Below the pieces are notes generated by a model. It was not told the origin of the DNA and did not search any database. It was given only the letters and a program-made list of their open reading frames with translations. DNA of 10,151 bases from Erysipelotrichaceae bacterium (GTDB lineage: Bacteria; Bacillota_I; Bacilli_A; Erysipelotrichales; Erysipelotrichaceae). Of the stretch, positions 1-6,722 are shown piece by piece (within the stretch, counting starts at the first letter, position 1; every line of letters begins with the position of its first letter). The stretch is taken from positions 1 through 10,151 of the forward strand of contig JAILBD010000044.1 in NCBI GenBank assembly GCA_024681275.1, given 5' to 3'. Made by a program: the position numbers and the translations under genes.

Positions 1-370
1 TTCGCAGAAGCTGCCGGTCCGTTTCGGTGAGACGCTGAAGGCCTATCTGAACAGAGGCGAAGACATCACCAGACTCACTTATATCCCGCTGGTATTCGCC
101 GGCTGGCTCAGATATCTGACCGGTATCGATGATGAGGGCAACGCCTTCGAGATCCCGTCCGATCCGATGCTGGAAGAACTGGCACCGTATGTCACATACA
201 GGCTCGGGGATACAGTGAAGAAGGAAGAGCTCCTGCCGGTACTGAAGAATGAAAAGATCTTCGGTGTCGATCTGGAAGAAAAGGGTCTGGCGGACAAGGT
301 CGTGGCCATGCTGAATGAAGAACTGGCCGGACCTGGCGCTGTCAGAAAGACGCTGGAGAAATACGTTTAA
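1..370 (+). CDS. Mannitol dehydrogenase / fructuronate reductase family protein, C-terminal part (5' end outside window)
   Basis: The frame beginning at base 2 is open to TAA at 368-370 and gives the last 122 residues. These match the C-terminal domain of the polyol-specific long-chain dehydrogenases: SQKLPVRFGETLK near the start, then IPLVFAGWLRYLTGIDDEG and a following DP motif. Members are NAD(P)-dependent and interconvert ketose or keto-acid sugars with polyols or aldonates, for example D-fructuronate/D-mannonate (UxuB) or fructose/mannitol. The full protein is usually about 480-540 residues, so roughly three quarters, including the Rossmann domain, lies upstream. The SQK-PVRFGET wording resembles Firmicute proteins usually annotated as UxuB, but substrate cannot be fixed from this fragment. 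An internal ATG at 167 falls inside the conserved domain and is not the start. The gene is convergent with the sugar kinase and shares the terminator between them. Confidence 0.87.
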   Translation, partial: SQKLPVRFGETLKAYLNRGEDITRLTYIPLVFAGWLRYLTGIDDEGNAFEIPSDPMLEELAPYVTYRLGDTVKKEELLPVLKNEKIFGVDLEEKGLADKVVAMLNEELAGPGAVRKTLEKYV

Positions 371-373
371 GAA

Positions 374-398
374 AAAAGCGCTCGTCAGGAGCGCTTTT
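374..398. terminator. Bidirectional Rho-independent terminator
   Basis: A perfect 10-bp stem (AAAAGCGCTC at 374-383, GAGCGCTTTT at 389-398) has a 5-nt loop. It lies between the convergent dehydrogenase fragment (stop at 370) and kinase (stop at 407). Read on the minus strand the hairpin is followed by six T residues (complement of 372-377), so it is strongest for the kinase. On the plus strand the four T at 395-398 serve the dehydrogenase. Confidence 0.9.
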
Positions 399-406
399 CG
401 TATGGT

Positions 407-1411
407 TTAGAATGGAGTGACGAGTTCGCCGCTCTTTTCTTTGGCTTTGATGAGAGCTTCTTCCAGTTCCGGAAGGGAGACCATCGCTTCCGAGCAGGAT
501 GGCTGTGATACAGCTATGGCTGCGTGAACGGTCGCCAGTTCCAGGGATTCCTTGATGCTTCTTCCCATCAGCAGTCCGCTCAGGAAGGCTGATGAATAGG
601 CGTCACCGCCGCCTGTCGATTTGACGGCATCGACCTGAGCGATATCGATCTTGTATCGTTCGCCGTCTTTCGTGTAGGCCATGGATCCTTCCGATCCGTG
701 TTTGATGATGACGATCTTTGCGTTTTCTGAGAACCAGCGGTCTGCGATCTGTTCATCTGTCTCGTTGTCAGCGATGATGTGATCCATCAGGGAGAATTCC
801 TCATAGGAGCCGATGATGATGTCGGCATATTTGGCTGCCAGCGTGTAGTAGACAGAGATCTCGTCAGCGTTCTTCCAAACCTGACCGCGATAGTCGATGT
901 CGAACACGATGCAGCAGTGATTCTTCTTTGCCAGTTCCAGGATCTTGAAGCAGGCGTCCCTTGAAGGGGATGCGGAGAGAGCGGTACCGGAGATGACGAC
1001 GGATCTGGATGAGGCGATGTATTCCTCATCGATCTCGCTGCACTGCAGCTGCAGGTCGGCGACGCCTTCTGAACGGTACATCATGAGGTTGGTCTTGCCG
1101 TTGAGAGTCTCCGTGAAGGCGAGTCCGATCGGGACTTCCTTTTCAGCGCGGAAGATGTGCGTGGTGTCGATGTTGAGATCCTCAAAGAAAGATTTTGCGA
1201 AATCACCCAGCGAGTCATCGGAGATCTTGCCGATGAAGCCGACTTTCATGCCGAGTTTCGCCATGCCGACTGCCGTGTTGGCAGGGGATCCGCCGACGTA
1301 TCTTCTGAGAGATGGACTTTCCGCGAATGTCTCTCTCATCGTCGGCGTATTGATGTCGATAGCCAGTCTGCCGACCGGAATACAGTCAAGTTTTCTGTTT
1401 TCAGGTATCAT
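407..1411 (-). CDS. iolC: PfkB-family sugar kinase, 5-dehydro-2-deoxygluconokinase (IolC) type
   Basis: The 334-residue protein fits IolC along its whole length. It has the N-terminal GRLAIDIN segment, GGSPAN at 40-45 (substrate side), the IGKISDD stretch near 60, SGTALSASPSRDA near 141-153, DIDYR at 171-175 and the PfkB signature STGGGDAY at 265-272 with presumed catalytic base Asp270. IolC phosphorylates 5-dehydro-2-deoxy-D-gluconate in myo-inositol breakdown, using ATP in the cytosol. The anion-hole motif here reads GGGD where most PfkB kinases have GAGD. No other iol gene is present; the neighbours are tdh-kbl upstream and a fructuronate/mannitol dehydrogenase fragment downstream. A 2-keto-3-deoxygluconate kinase role is therefore a possible alternative. 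AAGGAG (complement of 1420-1425) lies 8 nt before the ATG and fixes the start. Confidence 0.85.
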   Translation of the reverse strand: MIPENRKLDCIPVGRLAIDINTPTMRETFAESPSLRRYVGGSPANTAVGMAKLGMKVGFIGKISDDSLGDFAKSFFEDLNIDTTHIFRAEKEVPIGLAFTETLNGKTNLMMYRSEGVADLQLQCSEIDEEYIASSRSVVISGTALSASPSRDACFKILELAKKNHCCIVFDIDYRGQVWKNADEISVYYTLAAKYADIIIGSYEEFSLMDHIIADNETDEQIADRWFSENAKIVIIKHGSEGSMAYTKDGERYKIDIAQVDAVKSTGGGDAYSSAFLSGLLMGRSIKESLELATVHAAIAVSQPSCSEAMVSLPELEEALIKAKEKSGELVTPF

Positions 1412-1433
1412 ATGATCTTCTCCTTACGTCTTC

Positions 1434-1439
1434 ATTATA
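1434..1439 (-). promoter_or_regulatory. -10 box of the kinase promoter
   Basis: The minus strand carries a perfect TATAAT (complement of ATTATA at 1434-1439), 22 bp upstream of the kinase ATG and just downstream of the kbl terminator. The predicted start site is near 1427, giving a short leader that still includes the AAGGAG site. I see no good -35 hexamer at 16-18 bp spacing. Recognition may need an activator or rest mainly on the -10 box. Confidence 0.55.
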
Positions 1440-1490
1440 CCTTTTAATGCGATCTGAACGGATACATTTTTGAAGAATGAATGAAACCAA

Positions 1491-1524
1491 ACAGAAGCCC
1501 TTTCTGTGGAGGAAGGGCTTCTGT
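1491..1524 (-). terminator. Rho-independent terminator of the tdh-kbl operon
   Basis: A perfect 12-bp stem (ACAGAAGCCCTT at 1491-1502, AAGGGCTTCTGT at 1513-1524) has a 10-nt loop. It begins 20 bp beyond the kbl stop codon at 1545. On the minus strand the hairpin is followed by TTTGGTTT, an interrupted T-tract. It separates kbl from the downstream kinase promoter on the same strand. Confidence 0.82.
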
Positions 1525-1544
1525 CTGTATATCTTGCTGTGTTT

Positions 1545-2741
1545 CTACTGCGCACTGATCTCGTTTCGCGTTTCGATCAGGCATTCAATGACATGGTCGA
1601 TGTCTTCTCTTGTGTGGTTGCCGCAGACCTGGGTGCGGATGCGGGCTTTGCCTTTCGGAACGACCGGATAGGAAAAGGCGACGACATAGATGCCTTTCTC
1701 TCTCATTTTGGCCGCATACTGACCGGCAAGCTTCTCGTCGTACAGCATGATCGGCACGATCGGATGGGTGCCTTCGATGATGTCGAAGCCGTTTTCCTTC
1801 AGTTTCTCGCGGTAGTACTGTGTGACATCCATCAGGTGTTTCCTCAGTTCGGATCCCTCCGCCAGCATGTCGAAGAGCTCGATGCTGGCACCGACGATGG
1901 CAGGAGCCAAGGAATTGGAGAAGAGGTAAGGTCTGCTTCTCTGTCTGAGAAGATCGATGATCTCTTTCCTGCCGGAGGTATAGCCGCCGGATGCGCCGCC
2001 CAGGGCCTTGCCCAGAGTGCCGGTGATGATGTCGACTCTTCCTTCGACACCGTTGTATTCAGCCGAGCCTCTGCCGTTTTCACCGACGAAGCCGACCGCG
2101 TGGGAATCATCCACCATGACCAGGGCACCGAATTCATCGGCAAGGTCACAGATGCCCTTCAGGTTGCAGATGATGCCGTCCATTGAGAAGACGCCGTCAG
2201 TGGCGATCAGTTTGATGCGGGCACCGTCTTTGTCGGCCTGGATGAGTTTTTCCCTGAGGTCTTCCATGTCGTTGTTCTTGTAGCGGTATCTCTTTGCTTT
2301 GCAGAGTCTGACGCCGTCGATGATGGAAGCGTGGTTGAGTTCATCGGAGATGACGGCATCCTGGTCGCTTAAGAGGGTCTCAAAGAGGCCGCCGTTGGCA
2401 TCGAAGCAGGAGGAGTAGAGGATGGTGTCTTCCGTTTTGAGGAAGTTTGAGATCTTCTTTTCCAGTACCTTGTGGATGTCCTGCGTGCCGCAGATGAAGC
2501 GTACGGATGCCAGGCCGTAGCCTCTTTCGTCATAGGTCTTTTTGGCTGCTTCGATAAGCCTGCGGTCATTGCCCAGACCCAGGTAGTTGTTTGCACACAT
2601 GTTCAGCAGCTTTTCGCCGTTTTCCATGACGATGTAGGCGCCTTGCGCGGAAGCGAATGGAGCTTCGGCTTTGAATAGGCCGGCTTCTCTGATCTCTTCC
2701 ACGGTATCGGCGTAGTATTTCAATGTTTCGTTTCTGTTCAT
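1545..2741 (-). CDS. kbl: Glycine C-acetyltransferase (2-amino-3-ketobutyrate CoA ligase)
   Basis: This 398-residue enzyme has the same length as E. coli Kbl. It is a PLP-dependent alpha-oxoamine synthase of fold type I. It cleaves 2-amino-3-oxobutanoate with CoA to glycine and acetyl-CoA, the second step of threonine catabolism. Visible motifs are NNYLGL near 50, the substrate-side [11 protein letters not shown] around 133-143 including His137, [10 protein letters not shown] around 211-220 with the PLP-contacting Asp and His, and [13 protein letters not shown] with the Schiff-base Lys245. The open frame reaches upstream to 2771, but I chose the ATG at 2741. It overlaps the tdh stop as ATGA, has AAGGTGG just upstream, and gives the family N-terminus. 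The overlap implies translational coupling, which suits an unstable intermediate passed from Tdh. Confidence 0.96.
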   Translation of the reverse strand: MNRNETLKYYADTVEEIREAGLFKAEAPFASAQGAYIVMENGEKLLNMCANNYLGLGNDRRLIEAAKKTYDERGYGLASVRFICGTQDIHKVLEKKISNFLKTEDTILYSSCFDANGGLFETLLSDQDAVISDELNHASIIDGVRLCKAKRYRYKNNDMEDLREKLIQADKDGARIKLIATDGVFSMDGIICNLKGICDLADEFGALVMVDDSHAVGFVGENGRGSAEYNGVEGRVDIITGTLGKALGGASGGYTSGRKEIIDLLRQRSRPYLFSNSLAPAIVGASIELFDMLAEGSELRKHLMDVTQYYREKLKENGFDIIEGTHPIVPIMLYDEKLAGQYAAKMREKGIYVVAFSYPVVPKGKARIRTQVCGNHTREDIDHVIECLIETRNEISAQ

Positions 2742-3802
2742 AGCTGTTCCACCTTGTCTATATTCGTCCAATCCAGTATGACTTTTCCTGACTGTCCTGA
2801 AAGCATCGCGTCGAATCCTTTCTGATAGTCGGTGATGTCGAATCTGTGGGTGATGATCTTCGAGATATCGAGTCCCGCTTCGATCATGGTCGTCATCTTG
2901 TACCAGGTATCCCAGACTTTGCGTCCGTAGATGCCTTTCAGATTGAGTCCGGAGAAGATGATCTTTTCCATGTCGACCGTCGTGTCATCAGGAAGCAGGC
3001 CCAGCAGGGCGATGTTGCCGCCGTTCTTCATGTTGTGGATCATCTGATCCAGGGCAGCCGGTGCACCGGACATTTCAAGTCCGACGTCGAATCCTTCCGT
3101 CATGCCCAGTTCATTCATGACGTCTTCCAGTTTTTCGTTTTTCAGGTTGACGGTCCTGGTTGCACCCATGGTCTTTGCCAGATCCAGGCGGTAATCGTTG
3201 AAATCGGTCACGACGACGTGTCTCGCACCGGAGAATTTGACGATGGCTGCCGCCATGGAGCCGATCGGTCCGGCACCGGTGATCAGGACGTCTTCGCCGA
3301 GAACATCATAGGTCAGGGCGGTGTGTGTCGCGTTTCCGAACGGGTCGAAGATGGCATAGAGTTCTTCATCGATGTTCTTTCTGGTCTTCCAGACGTTGAC
3401 GTATGGAATGACCAGATATTCCGCGAAGGCACCGTTCCTGTTGACGCCCACGCCTTTGGCGTTGCGGCAGTTCTCCCTGTGTCCTTCCAGACAGTTGCGG
3501 CACTTTCCGCAGGTGATGTGTCCTTCTCCGGAGACGATGTCACCGACTTTGAAGCCTCTGGCTCCCTGTCCGGTCTCAACGACTTCACCGACATATTCGT
3601 GTCCGATGGTCAGTCCAGGGACGATGGTCTTCTGTGCCCATTTGTTCCACTGGTAGATGTGCACATCGGTACCGCAGATGGCTGTTTTTTTGATCCTGAT
3701 CTTGACGTCGTTGTAGCCGACTTCAGGGATCGGGACCTTTTTTGGCCATATTCCCACTTCGGGCTTTTCTTTGACTAAAGCCCACATCATATTATTTTCC
3801 AT
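2738..3802 (-). CDS. tdh: L-threonine 3-dehydrogenase
   Basis: The 354-residue zinc-dependent medium-chain dehydrogenase aligns with E. coli Tdh (341 residues) almost throughout. It oxidises L-threonine with NAD+ to 2-amino-3-oxobutanoate in the cytosol. Catalytic zinc ligands are Cys43, His68 and Glu69 (in [12 protein letters not shown] and [10 protein letters not shown]). Structural-zinc cysteines are 98, 101, 104 and 112 ([11 protein letters not shown] and NC). The [16 protein letters not shown] segment follows, and GAGPIG at 176-181 is the Rossmann nucleotide-binding loop. [18 protein letters not shown] and SGQSGKVIL are near-identical to Tdh. AGAGG (complement of 3811-3815) sits 8 nt before the ATG at 3802, so I prefer this over the internal Met5 or Met6. 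The C-terminus is about ten residues longer than in E. coli, and its stop overlaps the kbl start. Confidence 0.96.
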   Translation of the reverse strand: MENNMMWALVKEKPEVGIWPKKVPIPEVGYNDVKIRIKKTAICGTDVHIYQWNKWAQKTIVPGLTIGHEYVGEVVETGQGARGFKVGDIVSGEGHITCGKCRNCLEGHRENCRNAKGVGVNRNGAFAEYLVIPYVNVWKTRKNIDEELYAIFDPFGNATHTALTYDVLGEDVLITGAGPIGSMAAAIVKFSGARHVVVTDFNDYRLDLAKTMGATRTVNLKNEKLEDVMNELGMTEGFDVGLEMSGAPAALDQMIHNMKNGGNIALLGLLPDDTTVDMEKIIFSGLNLKGIYGRKVWDTWYKMTTMIEAGLDISKIITHRFDITDYQKGFDAMLSGQSGKVILDWTNIDKVEQL

Positions 3803-3821
3803 ATCATTGACCTCTATCTAA

Positions 3822-3827
3822 ATTATA
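3822..3827 (-). promoter_or_regulatory. -10 box of the tdh-kbl promoter
   Basis: A perfect TATAAT is read on the minus strand (complement of ATTATA), 19 bp upstream of the tdh start and between it and the upstream terminator at 3877-3908. No convincing -35 hexamer is found at normal spacing. The 84-bp gap shows no riboswitch-like structure, so a protein regulator or constitutive weak expression is more likely. Confidence 0.5.
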
Positions 3828-3876
3828 GCTTATTTATCCGGATGAAGAAGACATAAAGAGGAATTTGAAGGATCAG

Positions 3877-3908
3877 AAAAAAGGTGCTATCTGAGTTCGG
3901 ACAGCACC
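3877..3908 (-). terminator. Rho-independent terminator overlapping the end of the alcohol dehydrogenase gene
   Basis: GGTGCT (3883-3888) pairs with AGCACC (3903-3908). After one mismatch the stem continues with 3890-3893 against 3898-3901, leaving a 4-nt loop. Six A at 3877-3882 become a T-tract on the minus strand directly after the hairpin. The TAG stop of the dehydrogenase (complement of 3887-3889) lies in the downstream arm, so termination and the end of translation are superimposed. Confidence 0.75.
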
Positions 3909-4981
3909 CTTCTGATATCGCCGATGTTCATCGTTCCGTAGGTGTTTTTCACGGACTTGTTGTTTTCGTATCGCGGCAGCATCGCTTCGATCTCTTCGCC
4001 GCTCATATGGATGCCGAAGTCCGGAAGCAGGGCCCGGATCGTCTCTTTCAGTTCCTCCTTGTCGATCCGCAGGGTCTGATAGAGCAGATCGGAATAGTCT
4101 TTGTTGTGTTCTTCTTCGTAGTCCAGCAGGGCGTTGGTGAAGAGTGCGCAGGCAAAGCCGTGCGGCAGATGATAGGTCTCCGTGAAGTAGTAACCCAGGG
4201 TATGGCAGAAGACGGTGCCGGTGATGTTGATGGCCATGCCGCCCAGGATGGAGGCGTTGTAGACCGTTTCCAGCTCTTCAAGGGAGAGTTCTTTCTGCTG
4301 TGCGAGCTTCTTCAGCTTTGGGTAGAGGAGGCGGATGCCTTCAAAGGAATAGGCCCTTGAGATGTCGCTGGCGTTGTTGTTGAAATAGGATTCCAGCAGG
4401 TGGGCAAGGGCATCGATGGCTGTGGAGGTCCTGACTCTGTCGCTCATCGTTGCCGTGTAGCGGGGATCGCCGAAGGCATAGAGGGCGTAGAGGTCGTCGT
4501 GGTGGATCGACTTCTTCATGCCTTTTTTGTTGGTCATGACGGAGACGTAGGTGGCTTCCGAGCCGGTGCCGGCAGTCGTTCCGATCAGGATCAGAGCTTT
4601 GGGCTTCTTCGTCCAGGAGAGCCTGTAGATGGCGTCTTCATCGAGTCCGGGATCACTGGCGACGACAGCAGCCGTCTTGGCCGCGTCGAGGACCGATCCT
4701 CCGCCGACGCCGATGATGTAGTCGGCTTTCATATCGTGGGCCATCCTGCCTGCTTCGATGCAGGAGGTGACGGTCGGGTTCTCTTTGATCTGATCATAGA
4801 TCTGATAGCTGCTGTTAGTTTCTTTCAGGATCTTTTCGATGTCATCGAGAGCGCCTGATGCCCGTCCGGAATGGGCGGAGGTGATGATCAGGCATCTGTT
4901 TCCCAGTTTGTGGAATAGTTCCTTGTTTCTTTCCAGGATATTGACGCCCGTCAGGATCCTGGTGGGCATGTAGTGTTTCAT
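3887..4981 (-). CDS. Iron-containing alcohol dehydrogenase family protein
   Basis: The 364-residue protein belongs to the group III (Fe-dependent) alcohol dehydrogenases, which reduce aldehydes or oxidise alcohols with NAD(P)H/NAD(P)+. The nucleotide-binding GGGSVLDAAK spans 93-102 and TTAGTGSEAT spans 135-144. All four expected metal ligands are present: Asp190 and His194 in STAIDALAHLLESY, His260 in CHTLGYY and His274 in LPHGFA. Substrate cannot be named; butanol, lactaldehyde and 1,3-propanediol dehydrogenases all share this fold. The frame extends to 5086, but that extension lies inside the upstream gene. The ATG at 4981 has AAAGGA (complement of 4990-4995) 8 nt before it and gives the family N-terminus. 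The gene follows the zinc-ribbon membrane protein gene by 13 nt, so the two are probably cotranscribed. Confidence 0.92.
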   Translation of the reverse strand: MKHYMPTRILTGVNILERNKELFHKLGNRCLIITSAHSGRASGALDDIEKILKETNSSYQIYDQIKENPTVTSCIEAGRMAHDMKADYIIGVGGGSVLDAAKTAAVVASDPGLDEDAIYRLSWTKKPKALILIGTTAGTGSEATYVSVMTNKKGMKKSIHHDDLYALYAFGDPRYTATMSDRVRTSTAIDALAHLLESYFNNNASDISRAYSFEGIRLLYPKLKKLAQQKELSLEELETVYNASILGGMAINITGTVFCHTLGYYFTETYHLPHGFACALFTNALLDYEEEHNKDYSDLLYQTLRIDKEELKETIRALLPDFGIHMSGEEIEAMLPRYENNKSVKNTYGTMNIGDIRRVLSELR

Positions 4982-4994
4982 CTTGTTCTTCCTT

Positions 4995-6212
4995 TCACGC
5001 TGGAACGATGGCGGATATGACCCAGTCATCGTGTACGAGTTCGTATCGGCTTCCGCAGTGCGGACAGTCCTTGTAGTGCAGGGCATCGAAGCTGCCGCCG
5101 CAATTGCGGCACTGGACCCTGCAGATGTCGTGTCCGATCTCCGATACGTGAGCGTCTTTTTCCATGATCACGATGAAGCTTTCATCTTTGCGCCGGATGT
5201 TCCTGCGATAGTAGATGTCGTTGAGGAAGACTCTCATCTTCAGCTGCAGGCGTCCGTCTTCCTCTTTCAGATCCAGGAGCTGTGAGGCGCCGCGGTAGGA
5301 GAGGTCGACAAGGTCGTCGAAGAAAGAGAGGTCCTCATTTCCGGTATAGACGGAGAGCGCTTCTCTCTTTTTGGAAAAGGCGATCTGTCTCAGGAGCGTG
5401 ATCATCCTTCCTTCGAAGTATTCGTAGGAGAAGTCATCTTCATAGGCTTTCATCTTTTCTTCGGTCTTCTTCTTGGTCCGTATGCCTTTTAAAAGCGGAA
5501 GCGATCTTCCGGCTTCAAAGAAGACTTTTGAAAGCAGGGAGAAGCTGTATAACATGTAGGCTACAAAAGCGGTCACACCGCCTGTCATGGCGGAAAGGAA
5601 GATCGAATAGAAGATCTTGACCGCTAAAGGTTCCTTGCTGGTGAAGAGGTAGGAGATCAGGACCAGAAGGGCTATGGTGATGCCCGGGATGATGGTGATC
5701 TTTTTGATCCTGCCGTTCAGAGAGGATCTTTCGGTGATGCCGGGCACGGAATAGAAGGAAGTGACATAGGGGTAATCCGGCGGGAGTTCAAAATAGGTCC
5801 CGCAGTACGGACAGCCTTTTCCCAGTTCCGATTTCAACGATCTGTGTCCGCAGTTGGGACAGATGATCTCTTCATCGCTGTTTCCTTGCCTGTCGAGGAT
5901 GGTCGCGTAGATGCTGACAGGTTCCTTGTACCTTCTGATCCTTTTTCCGTTTTTCAGATAGTGCAGCGTGTGCATCGCCTCTCTGTATTCAACGCTGGCA
6001 ATGTAAGGGAAGTTCTCCCTGCGGATGACGCCCCTGATCTCTTCTTTGACGTGGGCGAAGTCTTCTTCGATCTGAAGGCCTTTCTCTTTCAGCCTTGCGT
6101 CTTTCTGTTTCAGATAAAAGGCGTATTCAGAGGAGACGGATGCCTGTGTTCTGTGGTTCAAAGTCCATTGATGGTATGTGTCAGTAAATCGATCCAGAAT
6201 ATTCTTTTCCAT
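4995..6212 (-). CDS. Zinc-ribbon membrane protein, possibly Tim44-like
   Basis: I do not recognise a characterised homologue of this 405-residue protein. An N-terminal soluble, partly helical region (1-115) is followed by zinc ribbon 1 (Cys118, 121, 134, 137). Two hydrophobic segments (about 173-190 and 198-226) form a membrane hairpin. A second soluble region (about 245-365) is followed by zinc ribbon 2 (Cys368, 371, 383, 386) and a short tail ending DDWVISAIVPA. Both soluble parts should lie on the same side of the membrane. The stretch FSYEYFEGRMITLLRQIAFS near 261-280 recalls Tim44-like domains, which in Firmicutes occur in zinc-ribbon membrane proteins of unknown role; this is recollection, not a search. 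There is no signal peptide. The ATG at 6212 is preceded by AGGGA. The gene leads a unit with the alcohol dehydrogenase. Confidence 0.8.
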   Translation of the reverse strand: MEKNILDRFTDTYHQWTLNHRTQASVSSEYAFYLKQKDARLKEKGLQIEEDFAHVKEEIRGVIRRENFPYIASVEYREAMHTLHYLKNGKRIRRYKEPVSIYATILDRQGNSDEEIICPNCGHRSLKSELGKGCPYCGTYFELPPDYPYVTSFYSVPGITERSSLNGRIKKITIIPGITIALLVLISYLFTSKEPLAVKIFYSIFLSAMTGGVTAFVAYMLYSFSLLSKVFFEAGRSLPLLKGIRTKKKTEEKMKAYEDDFSYEYFEGRMITLLRQIAFSKKREALSVYTGNEDLSFFDDLVDLSYRGASQLLDLKEEDGRLQLKMRVFLNDIYYRRNIRRKDESFIVIMEKDAHVSEIGHDICRVQCRNCGGSFDALHYKDCPHCGSRYELVHDDWVISAIVPA

Positions 6213-6223
6213 AAAGTTCCCTA

Positions 6224-6238
6224 TATAATTAAATTATA
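6224..6238. promoter_or_regulatory. Palindromic divergent promoter core with two opposed -10 boxes
   Basis: The 15-mer TATAATTAAATTATA is a perfect 7-1-7 inverted repeat. It contains TATAAT on the plus strand (6224-6229, for the cupin gene) and on the minus strand (6233-6238, for the zinc-ribbon gene). Predicted start sites near 6236 (+) and 6226 (-) lie inside each other's promoter, so polymerase occupancy should be mutually exclusive. On the minus strand ATGATA (complement of 6257-6262) matches 4 of 6 -35 bases at an 18-bp spacer. The plus-strand -35 is poor. Confidence 0.6.
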
Positions 6239-6260
6239 AGACTTCGGGAGGAGAAATATC

Positions 6261-6608
6261 ATGATCATCAGAGATAAAGAAAGAAGCACCGAGACCAGGG
6301 TCGCGATGCGCGGCGGTCCGGGGGAAGTCCATATCAGGAACGTCTGTTCCAAGGAAGACCTCTATGGCAAGAGCAGGATGTATGCCACGATGGTCCTGCA
6401 CAAGGACTGCGGTGTCGGCTATCACGAACACGAGAATGAAGAGGAGATCTTCCTGATCAACGAGGGAAGAGCGATCTACAACGACAACGGGACGGAATAT
6501 GAGGTCCAGGCAGGCGATGTCATGATCTGTCCGGATGGGCAAGGCCACGCCATCAGAAACGTCTTTGAAGAGGACTGCAGGCTGACTGCTCTCATCATCC
6601 TGAAATGA
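6261..6608 (+). CDS. Small cupin-domain protein
   Basis: This 115-residue single-domain cupin has both conserved motifs. Motif 1 is GVGYHEHENEEEIFLINEG (51-69), with His55, His57 and Glu61 or Glu62 as presumed metal ligands. Motif 2 is GDVMICPDGQGHAIRN (85-100), with His96 as the remaining ligand. It is a cytosolic beta-barrel that probably binds a divalent metal. Small stand-alone cupins include sugar isomerases, dioxygenases and sensor-like proteins, and the sequence does not decide between them. A strong GGGAGGAG (6246-6253) lies 7 nt before the ATG. The gene is monocistronic: a terminator follows immediately, and upstream it is divergent from the zinc-ribbon gene with an overlapping promoter. 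Confidence 0.88.
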   Translation: MIIRDKERSTETRVAMRGGPGEVHIRNVCSKEDLYGKSRMYATMVLHKDCGVGYHEHENEEEIFLINEGRAIYNDNGTEYEVQAGDVMICPDGQGHAIRNVFEEDCRLTALIILK

Positions 6609-6610
6609 CG

Positions 6611-6636
6611 AAGGCCGGTGGATATGCCGGTCTTTT
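6611..6636 (+). terminator. Rho-independent terminator of the cupin gene
   Basis: AAGGCCGG (6611-6618) pairs with CCGGTCTT (6627-6634), with one G-T pair and an 8-nt loop, and runs into TTTTCTT. It starts 3 nt after the cupin stop codon. The 86 bp from here to the aldo/keto reductase start hold a CATACT box (6697-6702) as the only candidate -10, with no matching -35. Confidence 0.85.
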
Positions 6637-6722
6637 CTTGCATGTCACTTTTGTTACGAGTCTGCCTTTATCAGGAAAAACCGGGTCTGCATATGGCATA
6701 CTGATTCTATAGAGGTCAGGAT

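Noticed and set aside
1506..2186. Plus-strand open frame of 226 codons opposite kbl
   Set aside because: Antisense shadow of the conserved kbl sequence; it also begins within the operon terminator.
2742..2771. Upstream start for kbl at 2771
   Set aside because: It would add ten residues encoded inside tdh. The ATG at 2741 has the ATGA overlap, a nearby ribosome binding site and the family length.
2846..3778. Plus-strand open frame of 310 codons opposite tdh
   Set aside because: tdh is certain on the other strand. The shadow product has no recognisable family and no ribosome binding site, and similar long antisense frames lie opposite most genes here because of codon bias.
3803..3886. Possible riboswitch (for example glycine-responsive) ahead of tdh
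   Set aside because: The 84-bp gap already holds the upstream terminator tail, a -10 box and the ribosome binding site. After the predicted start there are only about 15 nt of leader, too short for a riboswitch.
4982..5086. Upstream start for the alcohol dehydrogenase at 5086
   Set aside because: The extra 35 residues lie inside the zinc-ribbon gene and do not look like the family N-terminus. The ATG at 4981 has an AAAGGA site 8 nt upstream.
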